64,000 nt of DNA, taken from contig NZ_ATYB01000008.1 of NCBI RefSeq assembly GCF_000427465.1, positions 310,001 to 374,000 of the forward strand. The letters run 5' to 3'. A program made the position numbers and the translations under genes. This document shows positions 27,009 to 36,194 of this stretch, one piece after another. The notes beneath the pieces were generated by a model, which made no database searches, was not told where the DNA came from, and saw only the letters and a program-made list of their open reading frames with translations. The DNA comes from Sinorhizobium arboris LMG 14919. Its GTDB lineage: Bacteria; Pseudomonadota; Alphaproteobacteria; Rhizobiales; Rhizobiaceae. Numbering within the stretch: position 1 is the first letter of the stretch; each line of letters begins with the position of its first letter.

Positions 27009-27959
27009 ATGAAGCCGTACTATTGGGAATCCCAGCACGGAAATTTTGGTGACGATCTCAACCTTTGGCTTTGGGATTTCCTGCTGCCCGGTTTTCGCGA
27101 GGTGCACCCCGAGACGCTGCTCGTCGGGGTGGGAACGGTCTTGAACCGCGCACTGCTGCCCGAGGGTACGCACAAGATCGTCATCGGCAGCGGGTTCGGC
27201 TACGGCACGCTACCCGACATGAGCGACCGTAGGGAGTGGGATATCCGCGCGGTTCGCGGGCCCCTGACAGCTGCGAAGGTCGGAGTGGCTCCTGAGCTCG
27301 GCATCATCGATCCTGCGGTGATGGTCGCCGAACTCCCGGAGTTTCAGAACCTCGAAAAGAAATACAAGCGGAGCTTCGTTCCGCACTGGGAGTCGGCGAT
27401 CGCCGGATTGTGGCCTGCGATCTGCGACGCCGTCGGCCTCAATTACATCGACCCGCGCGGTGAGGCCAAGGACGTCATTCGAAAGATTGGCCAATCCGAG
27501 CTGATCGTCGCCGAATCCATGCATGGCGCCATCCTGGCCGACGCGTTCCGCGTCCCCTGGACCGCGGTCAGCACGTCGAACAGCATCAACAGCTTCAAAT
27601 GGAACGACTGGGCCCAGACCCTCGATGTCGACTATCGGCCGCGGCGGGTACCGGTGTCGACGCGGGCGGAGGCGATGATCAAGGGCGCGCGTTTCTGGGG
27701 CATGGATTTCCAGCCCAAGGAACCGCCGCCGGAGGATCCGAACCGGCGGCAGATCGATGGGGATCTGGCCGTCGCCGATCGTGCGCCACGTCAGACCTCA
27801 TTGCGCGCCGCCGCCAAGCGAGCGCTCGCCGCGCCGGCGACGTTGGCGCTGTGGCAGGCAAGTCGGGCGGTGCCGCAATTGAGCAAGGACAGTGCCCTGG
27901 CAGAACGCAAGGAGCGTTTCCGCACGGTGCTCGACGGGATTCGCCGGGACTATCTCTAA
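27009..27959 (+). CDS. exoV: Succinoglycan pyruvyltransferase (ketalase) ExoV
   Basis: The ATG at 27009, 6 bases after GGAG, gives 316 residues. It has the polysaccharide pyruvyl transferase fold: YYWESQHGNFGDDLNLWLWD near the N-terminus and the late ELIVAESMHGAILADAFRVP near 168-187. It transfers a pyruvyl ketal from phosphoenolpyruvate to the terminal glucose of the repeat, which is needed for normal polymerisation. It overlaps the exoU stop tail to tail by 4 bases. Confidence 0.94.
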   Translation: MKPYYWESQHGNFGDDLNLWLWDFLLPGFREVHPETLLVGVGTVLNRALLPEGTHKIVIGSGFGYGTLPDMSDRREWDIRAVRGPLTAAKVGVAPELGIIDPAVMVAELPEFQNLEKKYKRSFVPHWESAIAGLWPAICDAVGLNYIDPRGEAKDVIRKIGQSELIVAESMHGAILADAFRVPWTAVSTSNSINSFKWNDWAQTLDVDYRPRRVPVSTRAEAMIKGARFWGMDFQPKEPPPEDPNRRQIDGDLAVADRAPRQTSLRAAAKRALAAPATLALWQASRAVPQLSKDSALAERKERFRTVLDGIRRDYL

Positions 27960-29002
27960 GGGAGATGGTTCGGCAGCTCATCCTGCCGCTCTACGGCAAA
28001 AGCTTCGAGCAGGTAGCGCACGTCGCCCTTTCCACCGAGAGCGAGAGGCGCCGGCGAGCGCGACGGGCGAAAGCGCTCGGCCTTGTCGGCAAGGATTCCG
28101 CTCACGATCGCCGGCAGTGCCGACGGGTGGGAGAGGGCATAGCCGATTGCGCTGGCAAAGCCCTGCTCTTTCTTGAGATCGAGAAAATGCCGCAGTTCGT
28201 AGCGGTCGCGAATGTGGCGCTCGTGGCGGCGGACCGCTGCCTCGGCGTCGCCGCGTAGCCGGCTCCCGGCGAGAATTGCACGATCGGCCTCGAACAGGCG
28301 CTTGAGGTCGATCGTGCGGTGACTGCCGCTGAGCGAATTGCCGCGGACGACGGCGGCATAGCCACAGCTGTGGATGATCTTGTAGCGTGCGCCTTTCGCG
28401 AGCGCGCGAGCGTAAAGATCGTAATCTTCACCAAGACGCAGGGTCTCGTTGTACCGCAGGCCGTGCTGGTCGAGGAAGGCGCGCCGCATCAACGGCTTCA
28501 GAAAGCCGATCTCACCGCGCCGCACGCCGCGCCGTGAGATGTTTCCTTCGACGAAGCCGACGAGATCGATGAGGCGAGGGGCAGGGGCGAAGCGGTCGAT
28601 CCTGCCATGTGCGGTTGCCGCCTGCGCAGCATCGATGAAGGCGATATTGTCGGCGATGAAGTCCCAGCCGTCCTGTGAAAGCAATTGGCGCAGGCGGCCG
28701 GGGAAAAAGAAGTCATCGGCGTCGAGGACGCCGATAAGCGGAGAACGCGAGATCGCGATCGCATGATTGCGCGCCGACGCGGGGCCGCGGTTCTCATCGA
28801 AGCGAACGACATTCAGCCGCCCCGTGCCGTCATCGGCACTGCGCGCTACGGCAGCACTGTCATCGGTCGAGCCGTCATCGATGACGACGACTTCTGCCGC
28901 CTCCGGCTCTGCAAGCGCCGAGGCGACCGCGCGGGAAATGGTGTCGGCGGCGTTCTTCGCGGCAATGATGATGCAGACGTTCGTCGGCATGGCTGCGGTC
29001 AT
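27956..29002 (-). CDS. exoU: Succinoglycan glucosyltransferase ExoU (GT2)
   Basis: The ATG at 29002, 5 bases after GGAGG, gives 348 residues. The GT2 domain shows NVCIIIAAKNAADTISRAV near 8-26, VVVIDDGSTDDS near 42-53 and IGVLDADDFFFPGRL near 95. It adds a beta-1,6 glucose in the side chain of the repeat (sixth sugar in the assignment I recall). It is similar in layout to ExoO. It converges on exoV and lies 238 bases downstream of exoX on the same strand. Confidence 0.92.
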   Translation of the reverse strand: MTAAMPTNVCIIIAAKNAADTISRAVASALAEPEAAEVVVIDDGSTDDSAAVARSADDGTGRLNVVRFDENRGPASARNHAIAISRSPLIGVLDADDFFFPGRLRQLLSQDGWDFIADNIAFIDAAQAATAHGRIDRFAPAPRLIDLVGFVEGNISRRGVRRGEIGFLKPLMRRAFLDQHGLRYNETLRLGEDYDLYARALAKGARYKIIHSCGYAAVVRGNSLSGSHRTIDLKRLFEADRAILAGSRLRGDAEAAVRRHERHIRDRYELRHFLDLKKEQGFASAIGYALSHPSALPAIVSGILADKAERFRPSRSPAPLALGGKGDVRYLLEAFAVERQDELPNHLP

Positions 29003-29240
29003 GTGGGCCTCCAGCGAGTCATCGGCTGCGCCCGGATCAAGCAGGCGCTTCCGCATGTTTCCTGAAACGGATAGCTCCGGTTGGAGACATGCAGTGGTCA
29101 AGGTTCTACAGCATCCAAGCCGTGCTCTCGGGGCGCGGCTTGCCGGGACCATGCCGCGCGATCGTGTCGCAAACGCGTCAGACGACGAAATTTTTTGCAG
29201 GTGCGAAGAGGCGGCAGGCGCCGTGCAAATCCCTGCCCGA

Positions 29241-29537
29241 TCAGGAGTTGAAATGATGAGGCCGGTTCAGTCTGCGCAGCGAGACCTTCCCGGGTTGCTT
29301 CTCGTCATTGGCGGCTTCCGCCGTCACGAACGGCTTCTGCGAAGAAATCCTGCGGCGCTCGCGCGCCTCTTTCCATACCAGGAACAGAACGGCGACGAAG
29401 TAGCCGACCTGCATGAGGACCGCACAGATCAGAGTCTGAATTGCCGTCGAGGCAAGCGATCCGTTGAGGTAATAGGTTGCAACGGCAAAAGCCGTCAAAG
29501 CGCCGATCATGCTCACAAAAACACGCGGTGCGAACAT
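29241..29537 (-). CDS. exoX: Exopolysaccharide production repressor ExoX
   Basis: A 98-residue protein with two membrane helices (SMIGALTAFAVATYYLNG and IQTLICAVLMQVGYFVAVLFLVW, read in part) and a basic cytoplasmic tail. In S. meliloti, ExoX inhibits succinoglycan production after transcription, apparently by acting on ExoY, and the exoX:exoY copy ratio sets polymer output. It is transcribed divergently from exoY across a 745-base region. Confidence 0.94.
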   Translation of the reverse strand: MFAPRVFVSMIGALTAFAVATYYLNGSLASTAIQTLICAVLMQVGYFVAVLFLVWKEARERRRISSQKPFVTAEAANDEKQPGKVSLRRLNRPHHFNS

Positions 29538-30282
29538 GGCGCTAACCTGCCTTCGGGTCTGCGTTTGGAAGCCTCATAAGAGTTGTTGCCCTCTCCTCCT
29601 GCCCGGCCACTATATTAGCGCCAGCTTTTCTCTTCAACCGGGAAACGCTACTTTGTTGCAGTCGAGCATACATGGGAAATCTTTCCGCCATCTTTAAGCA
29701 TTGGCTCCATTCCGCACGATTGAAACGGGTACGGCCAGCGATAAGTTCCCGTTTCGCCGGGCTGTTCCACGCGGCTGAAGCCCCTTAAAATTGCCGGGGT
29801 GGTTTGGGAAAGCTGCCTCGAGTGTCGCCGCTTCGGGCTGTGTCCGGGTCTTTCGCCAATCAACTTTTGTTACACGTCTTCGGTCGGGAAGCCCGAGCAA
29901 CTGTGCGGCGCAATAAAATGTTGCGATGCAAAAAAAATGGGGAAAGTTGCCGCGCGTCAATTTCGCGCGCAGCTTGTCGAGGGTCCTGCAGGTGCAGAAT
30001 GATCCGTCTATTAACAATACTTTATAATCCGAAATAATTAGCCCGTGACGATGTTTCGGGTATGCAGTGCCACAGAGAACTATCCTAACCTTAATTTCTG
30101 CTCCCAAAAATTAACTCTTCGTAATATTTCGCGATGGCCGCCGGCCTGAAGCGCCTCCGGGAAGGGCGGCGGAAGGCTGCCATCTTTCCGCCTTCAAAAA
30201 ACAAATTCTGACCATACACTCACGTTAGATGAGCACGCGTCCCAAGGGACCGACAATCGCCAACGTAAATGGAGTCATCTCT
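29538..30282. promoter_or_regulatory. 745-base control region between exoX and exoY
   Basis: No plausible gene is present on either strand. The right half is AT-rich (about 29870-30120), unlike the surroundings, with A/T runs near 29930 and 30100. TATAAT occurs at 30023-30028, but with no good -35 at 17 bp. An 11-base direct repeat ATCTTTCCGCC occurs at 29679-29689 and 30182-30192. This region is where known S. meliloti regulators of exoY (MucR, ChvI and others) would act; their exact sites are not read here. Confidence 0.6.
30168..30192 (+). promoter_or_regulatory. Hairpin in the exoY leader
   Basis: GGCGGAA at 30168-30174 pairs with TTCCGCC at 30186-30192 around an 11-base loop, about 90 bases before the exoY start. 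The following sequence is TTCAAAAAAC, not a T tract on this strand, so termination of leader transcripts is unlikely. It may be an mRNA leader structure or a protein site. Confidence 0.4.
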
Positions 30283-30963
30283 ATGAAGTCCGCGACTCGC
30301 TCGGCCAGTTCGCCGTTCTTTATCCCCGAGGAAACCGGGGCAGTCCGACCGATCGGGGGCATGGCAAAACGCAGTTTCGACATACTTGCCGCCTCCGTGG
30401 CCCTCCTTCTCTTCAGCCCGCTCTTTCTGCTCATAATGGCCCTCGTCAAATTCTCGGACGGCGGCAGCGTTTTTTATGGGCACCGCCGAATCGGTCACAA
30501 CGGCCAGTCCTTCAAGTGCCTTAAATTCCGTACGATGATGGAGGAGGGAGATCAGGTCCTCGAAGACTTCTTCAAGGCCAATCCCGACGCCTATGAGGAA
30601 TGGCGCAAAACCCGCAAGCTTCAGAACGATCCGCGCGTGACCGTTGTCGGGGCCGTCCTGCGAAAGCTCAGTCTCGACGAGCTGCCGCAGCTCCTCAATA
30701 TCATTCGCGGTGAAATGAGCGTCGTCGGCCCGCGTCCGGTGGTCGAAGACGAACTTGAACTCTATGATTCGGCAGCCGTCTTTTATCTGCGCTCGCGTCC
30801 GGGTCTGACCGGTCTCTGGCAGATCAGCGGCCGCAACGACGTGTCCTACGCAACGCGCGTCGCTTTCGACACGCAGTATGTTCAGAACTGGTCGCTTCTC
30901 GCCGACCTTGTCATCGTCTTCAAGACGATTCCTGCTGTCTGCCTCTCCCGCGGCAGCTACTGA
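30283..30963 (+). CDS. exoY: Galactosyl-1-phosphate undecaprenyl transferase ExoY
   Basis: ATG 30283, 8 bases after GGAG, gives 226 residues; ATG 30229 would add 18. It is a bacterial sugar transferase: one hydrophobic hairpin ([21 protein letters not shown] region near 34-54), KFRTMM near 83, then [21 protein letters not shown] and GPRPVVEDE, and [13 protein letters not shown] near 180. It transfers galactose-1-phosphate to undecaprenyl phosphate, the first committed step of succinoglycan synthesis. It leads the exoY-F-Q-Z run. Confidence 0.96.
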   Translation: MKSATRSASSPFFIPEETGAVRPIGGMAKRSFDILAASVALLLFSPLFLLIMALVKFSDGGSVFYGHRRIGHNGQSFKCLKFRTMMEEGDQVLEDFFKANPDAYEEWRKTRKLQNDPRVTVVGAVLRKLSLDELPQLLNIIRGEMSVVGPRPVVEDELELYDSAAVFYLRSRPGLTGLWQISGRNDVSYATRVAFDTQYVQNWSLLADLVIVFKTIPAVCLSRGSY

Positions 30964-31009
30964 AACCTTGGCGCCGGTCCGGCACGTCAAGCAACGGAAA
31001 TATCCACAA

Positions 31010-32275
31010 ATGCAATGGAATAGACGATCAGGGAAATCCGCTGGTTCCCGCATGGCTTCTTGTTTTACCTGTCTGACGCTCCTTGCGGCACTTGCCGTTT
31101 CAGGGGCGTCGTTTGCGCGGGCGGAAGAATACCGGCTCGGCGTCATGGACAAGCTCCGGATTCGGGTAGCCGAGTGGCAAACGGCCGAAGGGGCGGTTCG
31201 CGACTGGTCGGCCGTCAGCGGCGACTACACGGTAGGTGCAACGGGCACCCTGTCCCTGCCCTTTGTCGGCGATCTGCCGGTCTCCGGTAAAACGACGGCG
31301 GAAGTCGCCGAAGAGATCGGTATAAAGATGCAGAAGTTGTTCGGCCTCAGGGATCGACCCTCCGCGTCGGTGGAAATGGCCCAATATCGCCCGGTCTATC
31401 TTTCCGGCGAGGTGCAGACACCCGGGGAATATCCCTATGCACCCAACTTGACGGTCTTGAAGGCCGTCAGTCTGGGCGGGGGGCTGAGGCGGGCGGAGAA
31501 CGGCCAGCGATTCGCGCGCGACTACATTAATGCAAGCGGAGAATCCGCGGTGCAGGTCGCGGAGCGCAGCCGGTTGCTCATTCGCCGCGCGCGGCTGCAG
31601 GCCGAAATCGGCAAGCGCGACAAGATCACCATGCCTGAAGAGCTCAAGAACGCCCCGGACGCCGACAAACTGCTTGCCAGCGAGACCGCGCTCATGGAAT
31701 CGCGTGACAAGCGCCAGAAGCGTCAGCTCGATGCGCTCGCCGATCTGAGATCCCTTCTCCAGAGCGAGATTGAAGCACTCGCAAAGAAAGCCGAAACGCA
31801 GGCCCGCCAGCTCGAGCTTGCCACCGAGGATCGCGACAAGGTCGACAGCCTTGCCGAGAAAGGGCTGGCGCTCAGCCAGCGCAAACTGTCCCTCGAACAG
31901 CGGGTCGCGGACGTTCAGGCGTCGCTGCTGGACATCGACACCGCATCCCTCAAGGCAAAGCAGGATGCGAGCAAGGCGGCGCAGGACGAAACGAACCTCC
32001 GCAACGACTGGGATGCTCAGCTTGCTCAGGAACTGCAGAACACCGAAGCCGAGCTGGACACGCTGACGTTGAAGCTCGGCACCAGTCGGGATCTCATGAC
32101 CGAGGCGCTGCTGCAGTCGGCGGATGCGGCCCAGCTCGAAGAGCAGGCCGCCGAGATTACCTATTCGATCATTCGCGAAAAGGACGGCAAGCCGACCGAG
32201 ATCGCCGCCGACGAGAACACACCCGTGCTGCCCGGCGATGTCATCAAGGTGAATACTGCACTGGCAATGCGGTGA
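31010..32275 (+). CDS. exoF: Polysaccharide export protein ExoF
   Basis: ATG 31010 gives 421 residues with a signal peptide (CLTLLAALAVSGASFARA). Then come a Wza-type polysaccharide export domain (EYRLGVMDKLRIRVAEWQ near 44), a SLBB-like stretch (RPVYLSGEVQTPGEYPY near 132) and a long coiled coil (about 210-380), unlike short Wza proteins. In S. meliloti, ExoF is needed with ExoY for the first sugar addition, and it probably also works in periplasmic export. Confidence 0.94.
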   Translation: MQWNRRSGKSAGSRMASCFTCLTLLAALAVSGASFARAEEYRLGVMDKLRIRVAEWQTAEGAVRDWSAVSGDYTVGATGTLSLPFVGDLPVSGKTTAEVAEEIGIKMQKLFGLRDRPSASVEMAQYRPVYLSGEVQTPGEYPYAPNLTVLKAVSLGGGLRRAENGQRFARDYINASGESAVQVAERSRLLIRRARLQAEIGKRDKITMPEELKNAPDADKLLASETALMESRDKRQKRQLDALADLRSLLQSEIEALAKKAETQARQLELATEDRDKVDSLAEKGLALSQRKLSLEQRVADVQASLLDIDTASLKAKQDASKAAQDETNLRNDWDAQLAQELQNTEAELDTLTLKLGTSRDLMTEALLQSADAAQLEEQAAEITYSIIREKDGKPTEIAADENTPVLPGDVIKVNTALAMR

Positions 32276-32282
32276 GGCAGGC

Positions 32283-33590
32283 ATGAGGATATCCAAGGCG
32301 AGCCTTGTCAGACCTGGAGCGAATGAAGTCTACGGCATCTTCGCCCTGGCCTTGTCGCTCTTCGTCTTTGCCTATTCGGCGCGCTTCGGACAGGTTTCTA
32401 TCCTCGCCTATTATGGCCTGTGGCTGCCGCTCGTCCTCGTGGACTACCGCAAGGTTCTCGGCAACTACGCCAGCTATCTCTGGATATTCGCCTTCACCAT
32501 CTTCGCCTGCATTACGATCTTCTGGTCGGCGGCCCCTTCCTTGTCGCTGCGCACCGGAATACAGTATCTGAGCCATGTCGTCTGCGCGCTCATCGCAATG
32601 CGCACGATCGACATCCGCACGATGACGCGCGGCATGATTGCGGGCGCCGCAATCGTGCTCCTCTATTCGCTGCTCTTCGGTACCTATCATTACGATCCGC
32701 TGGACGGCACCTACAGCTTCGTTGGGGCATTCGCGTCGAAGAACCAGTTGGGCTTCTACGCCTCGCTCGGCATCTATTTCGCCTTCGCCGCCGTCTTTGT
32801 ACTCGGCGAAAGGGGCCTTTGGATGGGCGCGGCCGGGGTCGCCGGATTGCTTGCCGCCTATTGCCTGCTCACGTCGCAATCGGCAACTTCCGTGTTGACG
32901 ACTGCGGCCGTCATAGGCCTTTGCCTCGGAATGCGGGCGATCACGGCCTTGCGTCCCGCGAGCCGGAAGATCCTCTTCATTGCCGCAGCGGTGTTCGGCG
33001 GCGTCGCCGCCGTCGCCATGATCTATGCCGGCGGCATCGATCTGATCCTGGGCGCCTTCGGCAAAGACTCGACGCTCACCGGGCGCACCTATCTCTGGCA
33101 GCAGGGCATCGAGGCGGCGAAGGCGTCGCCACTCGTCGGCGTCGGCTATCAGGCCTATTGGGTGCAGGGTTTCTCCGAGGCCGAGCGGCTATGGGAGGAG
33201 TTCTATATCGGTTCGCGCGCCGGGTTTCATTTCCACAATACCTTCATCGAAGCCGTCGTCGAGACGGGCCTGATCGGCCTGATCCTGCTTACCATGGTGC
33301 TGGTCATAGCGTTTTTCGGACAGTTGAAGCGCCTGCTTTCGGAGGATCGCGATCCGGAGTCGATGGTACTCTTCGGTGTCGGCGCGCTGCTCTTCGTTCG
33401 TGCCTTCGTCGAGATCGACATTCTCACCCCCTATCACGTCGGATCCTTCCTCCTGTACTTCACCGCCGGCAAACTGACGATCCCGCGTCGCCGGCGGGCA
33501 GCGACGCTGCTCTGGCCGGCAGGATTCCATCCGGCGCCCTACGGGCGCTCTTTCGGCCCGATGATGCCGCGGCCGGGAGACAGCCGTTGA
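32283..33590 (+). CDS. exoQ: Succinoglycan polymerase ExoQ (Wzy-like)
   Basis: A 435-residue polytopic protein with about ten membrane segments and the O-antigen ligase/polymerase-type periplasmic loop (LTGRTYLWQQGIEAAKASPL near 258-277, then FHFHNTFIEAVVETG near 315-329, which holds conserved His residues). It polymerises the octasaccharide repeats into high molecular weight succinoglycan. It follows exoF after 7 bases and its stop overlaps the exoZ start. Confidence 0.94.
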   Translation: MRISKASLVRPGANEVYGIFALALSLFVFAYSARFGQVSILAYYGLWLPLVLVDYRKVLGNYASYLWIFAFTIFACITIFWSAAPSLSLRTGIQYLSHVVCALIAMRTIDIRTMTRGMIAGAAIVLLYSLLFGTYHYDPLDGTYSFVGAFASKNQLGFYASLGIYFAFAAVFVLGERGLWMGAAGVAGLLAAYCLLTSQSATSVLTTAAVIGLCLGMRAITALRPASRKILFIAAAVFGGVAAVAMIYAGGIDLILGAFGKDSTLTGRTYLWQQGIEAAKASPLVGVGYQAYWVQGFSEAERLWEEFYIGSRAGFHFHNTFIEAVVETGLIGLILLTMVLVIAFFGQLKRLLSEDRDPESMVLFGVGALLFVRAFVEIDILTPYHVGSFLLYFTAGKLTIPRRRRAATLLWPAGFHPAPYGRSFGPMMPRPGDSR

Positions 33591-34594
33591 AGACGATCTA
33601 CGGCATTCAATATCTCCGCGCGGCGGCGGCAATCGCAGTCGTGCTCTTTCATGCGGCGGAAAAGACCAGCCATCATTTCACGATCGGAGCCGCCGGAGTC
33701 GATGTCTTCTTCGTCATCAGCGGATTCATCATGTGGGTCATCAGCGATCGCCGGTCCGTGACACCCGTGGAATTCATCGCCGATCGTGCCCGTCGCATCG
33801 TGCCGGTCTATTGGCTCGCGACCGCGGTGATGGTCGCGGGGGCACTGGCGGGTCTGTTCCCCAACCTGGTGCTGACGCTGGAACATGTTCTGGCGTCGCT
33901 GTTCTTCGTGCCCGCGCGCTCGCCGAGCAGTGGAGAGATTTGGCCTGTGCTCGTGCAGGGCTGGACGCTCAACTTCGAGATGCTGTTCTACGCGGTCTTC
34001 GCCGGCTCTCTGTTCATTCCGCGCAACTGGCGGCTGCCCGTCGTCACGGGGCTGTTCCTTGTGTTGGTGATCGCGGGCCGCCTGGTCGCCTTCGACAATG
34101 CGGTGATGCTGACCTATACGCGGCCGGTCATTCTGGAATTCGTCGCCGGCATGATCATCGGCGAGTTCTGGTTGAAGGGCAGGGTGCCACCGCTCGCCGT
34201 CGGTTCCTCGCTGGTCGCCTGCTCGCTCGGCGGCTTCGCTCTCATCGGTGTGCTCGGTCTTTCATTCGACGAAATGACGACCGGACCGCTGGCGGTGCTG
34301 CTCGTCATCGGCGTGCTTTCGCTGGAGGCGAACGGCTGCGTGCGGGCACTGTCGCTGCCGGGCCTGCTCGGCGACGCCTCCTATTCGATCTATCTCTGGC
34401 ACACTTTTGCGATTTCGGTTGTGGTCAAGATGGGTCTGGCGGTCGGCCTCGGGGCACCTGCAACGATGTTTGCGGCGGTCCTTTCGGGAACGCTCATAGG
34501 CGTCGCGGCCTACATGATGCTCGAGCGCCCGTTGCTGCGGCGCGGTCGCGCCCGGCGAATCACGGCAGGTCTGGCAGGCCGGGCGGCCGAATAG
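33587..34594 (+). CDS. exoZ: Succinoglycan O-acetyltransferase ExoZ
   Basis: The start is a TTG at 33587 that overlaps the exoQ stop (TTGA) with GGGAG about 10 bases upstream, giving 335 residues. It is an Acyl_transf_3 membrane protein: IQYLRAAAAIAVVLFHAAEK near 5-24 with the conserved Arg and His, then VDVFFVISGFIMW near 38. It adds the O-acetyl group to the repeat. The frame stays open upstream inside exoQ, but that part is not a fusion. Confidence 0.92.
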   Translation: MKTIYGIQYLRAAAAIAVVLFHAAEKTSHHFTIGAAGVDVFFVISGFIMWVISDRRSVTPVEFIADRARRIVPVYWLATAVMVAGALAGLFPNLVLTLEHVLASLFFVPARSPSSGEIWPVLVQGWTLNFEMLFYAVFAGSLFIPRNWRLPVVTGLFLVLVIAGRLVAFDNAVMLTYTRPVILEFVAGMIIGEFWLKGRVPPLAVGSSLVACSLGGFALIGVLGLSFDEMTTGPLAVLLVIGVLSLEANGCVRALSLPGLLGDASYSIYLWHTFAISVVVKMGLAVGLGAPATMFAAVLSGTLIGVAAYMMLERPLLRRGRARRITAGLAGRAAE

Positions 34595-34678
34595 AGTGCC
34601 GCCAGGAAAAGTCTGAACGGTCCGGATAGAGACCGGGCTGCCCGTCGTTCGGACAGCCACGGTCGCTGGTCGGGAAAG

Positions 34679-35665
34679 TCAGCCGCCCTGATTTCTGCGC
34701 GAATGCCAGTTCCATGCCGATTCGGTAATCGCTGCGAGATCGTATTGCGGCTCCCAGCCCAGAACCTGACGCGCCTTGTCGTTGTTGGCGACAAGCGTGG
34801 TCGAGTCGCCTTCGCGCCGCTCGGCATAACCGACGTTGAACGGTCGCTTGGCCACGTGTTCGATCGCGTTCAGCAGTTCCTTCACCGTGGTCCCAGTGCC
34901 TGTCCCGAGATTGAGCGCGACGCTCTCGCCGCCCTCCAGGAGATAGTCGACCGCGCGGACATGGGCATCCGCCAGATCGAGGACGTGGATATAGTCCCGC
35001 ACGCACGTTCCGTCGCGCGTGTCGTAGTCGGTCCCGAAGACCTTGAAACCCTGTCGCCGCCCAAGTGCCGCATCGATCGCGAGCGGGATTGCATGGGTCT
35101 CCGGCTCATGCCATTCGCCGATACGGCCCTCGAAGTCGGCGCCGGCGGCATTGAAGTAGCGCAAGATGACGGAGCGCAGGCCCTTGTAGAGGTCGTAGTC
35201 CTTCAGCGCCTGTTCGCAGATCCACTTGGTGCGGCCATAGGGATTGATCGGCGCCTGCTTATGGCTCTCGTCCATCGGTACGCTGTCCGGCAGTCCGTAG
35301 GTCGCGCACGTCGATGAGAAAACGAAGGCATCGATGCCCGCGGCAAGCGCCGCCGACAAAAGGGTCAGCGTGCCGATGACGTTGTTGTCATAGAAGGCGG
35401 CCGGGTCCTTGACCGATTCGCCCACCTCGATCATCGCCGCGAAGTGCAGGATCGCCCGCGGCTTGTGCCGTGCGAGAACCTCGTCAAGACGCTGCCTGTC
35501 ACGGATATCGCCCTTCTCGAGAACGCCCCATTTGACGAATTCCTCGTGGCCGTTGGAGAGGTTGTCGTAAACGACGGGTTGGTAACCCTTTGCCGCCAAC
35601 TGGAGGCAGGTATGCGAGCCGATATAGCCGGCGCCGCCGACCACGAGAATGTTGTTGTTCTGCAC
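34679..35665 (-). CDS. exoB: UDP-glucose 4-epimerase
   Basis: GTG 35665, 6 bases after AGAGG, gives 328 residues; a TTG at 35671 directly abuts the ribosome site. It is an extended short-chain dehydrogenase with VGGAGYIGSH near 9-18 for NAD, the catalytic Ser/Thr block FSSTCATYG and the YGRTK active-site pair near 145. It converts UDP-glucose to UDP-galactose, which ExoY needs and which LPS and EPS II also use. It converges on exoZ and diverges from exsA. Confidence 0.95.
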   Translation of the reverse strand: MQNNNILVVGGAGYIGSHTCLQLAAKGYQPVVYDNLSNGHEEFVKWGVLEKGDIRDRQRLDEVLARHKPRAILHFAAMIEVGESVKDPAAFYDNNVIGTLTLLSAALAAGIDAFVFSSTCATYGLPDSVPMDESHKQAPINPYGRTKWICEQALKDYDLYKGLRSVILRYFNAAGADFEGRIGEWHEPETHAIPLAIDAALGRRQGFKVFGTDYDTRDGTCVRDYIHVLDLADAHVRAVDYLLEGGESVALNLGTGTGTTVKELLNAIEHVAKRPFNVGYAERREGDSTTLVANNDKARQVLGWEPQYDLAAITESAWNWHSRRNQGG

Positions 35666-35982
35666 GGGCAACCTCTAAGATGATTTTCTGAAATTCGACT
35701 GGGCAGGCTTCGCAATGAATAGCGGCGAAATTTCCAACAGATTATGAAGGTTCTGCAAAATCGCGGCTTTTTCAACAGCTTCGCGGCGGGGAGCGCGAAG
35801 AGAACCGACGTTCGATCTTGGATGCCGCGTGCCATCCGCGCATGAAGCGGCGTGATTCGGCAAACTGTTGCAAACTTGCAGCATCCAGGTTCTGCCTGCA
35901 GAGAAATACAATATTGGCGCTTGGCGTCCACGGCAACCTCAACTATAAGCAGTCCTCCGGCAATCAGATTAGGGAGGTTACG

Positions 35983-36027
35983 ATGCAGGCATTTTCTTCT
36001 CCCTACGGGGCGGATCCACGATCCTGA
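35983..36027 (+). CDS. 14-codon frame with strong ribosome site upstream of exsA
   Basis: AGGGAGG at 35971-35977 is followed 5 bases later by an ATG that opens a 14-residue frame, MQAFSSPYGADPRS, ending at TGA 36025-36027. The ribosome site is stronger than that of exsA itself. It may be a leader peptide in the exsA mRNA or a chance occurrence; no codon bias for any one amino acid is seen. Confidence 0.3.
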   Translation: MQAFSSPYGADPRS

Positions 36028-36114
36028 CCCTGTGACGCAAGCTTCGCGCTTCTTCGCAGCAAACAGGATTTGTCATCGCCCCACCGCTTCTTTTCAGAAG
36101 CCGGCGATCCGCTG

Positions 36115-36143
36115 ATGCCGTTCTGACCCTTCCCCGACGGCAT
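36115..36143 (+). promoter_or_regulatory. Hairpin 50 bases before exsA
   Basis: ATGCCGT at 36115-36121 pairs with ACGGCAT at 36137-36143 (15-base loop) and is followed by TTTCATGCTTTTC. It has a weak resemblance to an attenuator. Together with the 14-codon frame upstream it could regulate exsA, but the stem is short. Confidence 0.3.
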
Positions 36144-36194
36144 TTCATGCTTTTCAGATATTGAGGCCGGTGCGCTCGTCACCGGGCAACACCT

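Larger units (their letters stand above)
35666..36194. promoter_or_regulatory. 529-base divergent region between exoB and exsA
   Basis: It should carry the promoters of exoB (leftward) and exsA (rightward). It contains a 14-codon frame with a strong ribosome site at 35983-36027 and a hairpin at 36115-36143, listed separately. Nothing else is recognised. Confidence 0.45.

Noticed and set aside
30168..30192. Leader hairpin read as an intrinsic terminator for exoY
   Set aside because: No T run follows on the exoY strand, and downstream genes are clearly meant to be transcribed.
32420..34594. Apparent fusion protein of 724 codons ending in ExoZ
   Set aside because: The first 389 codons are an alternative frame of exoQ; ExoZ starts at the TTG overlapping the exoQ stop.
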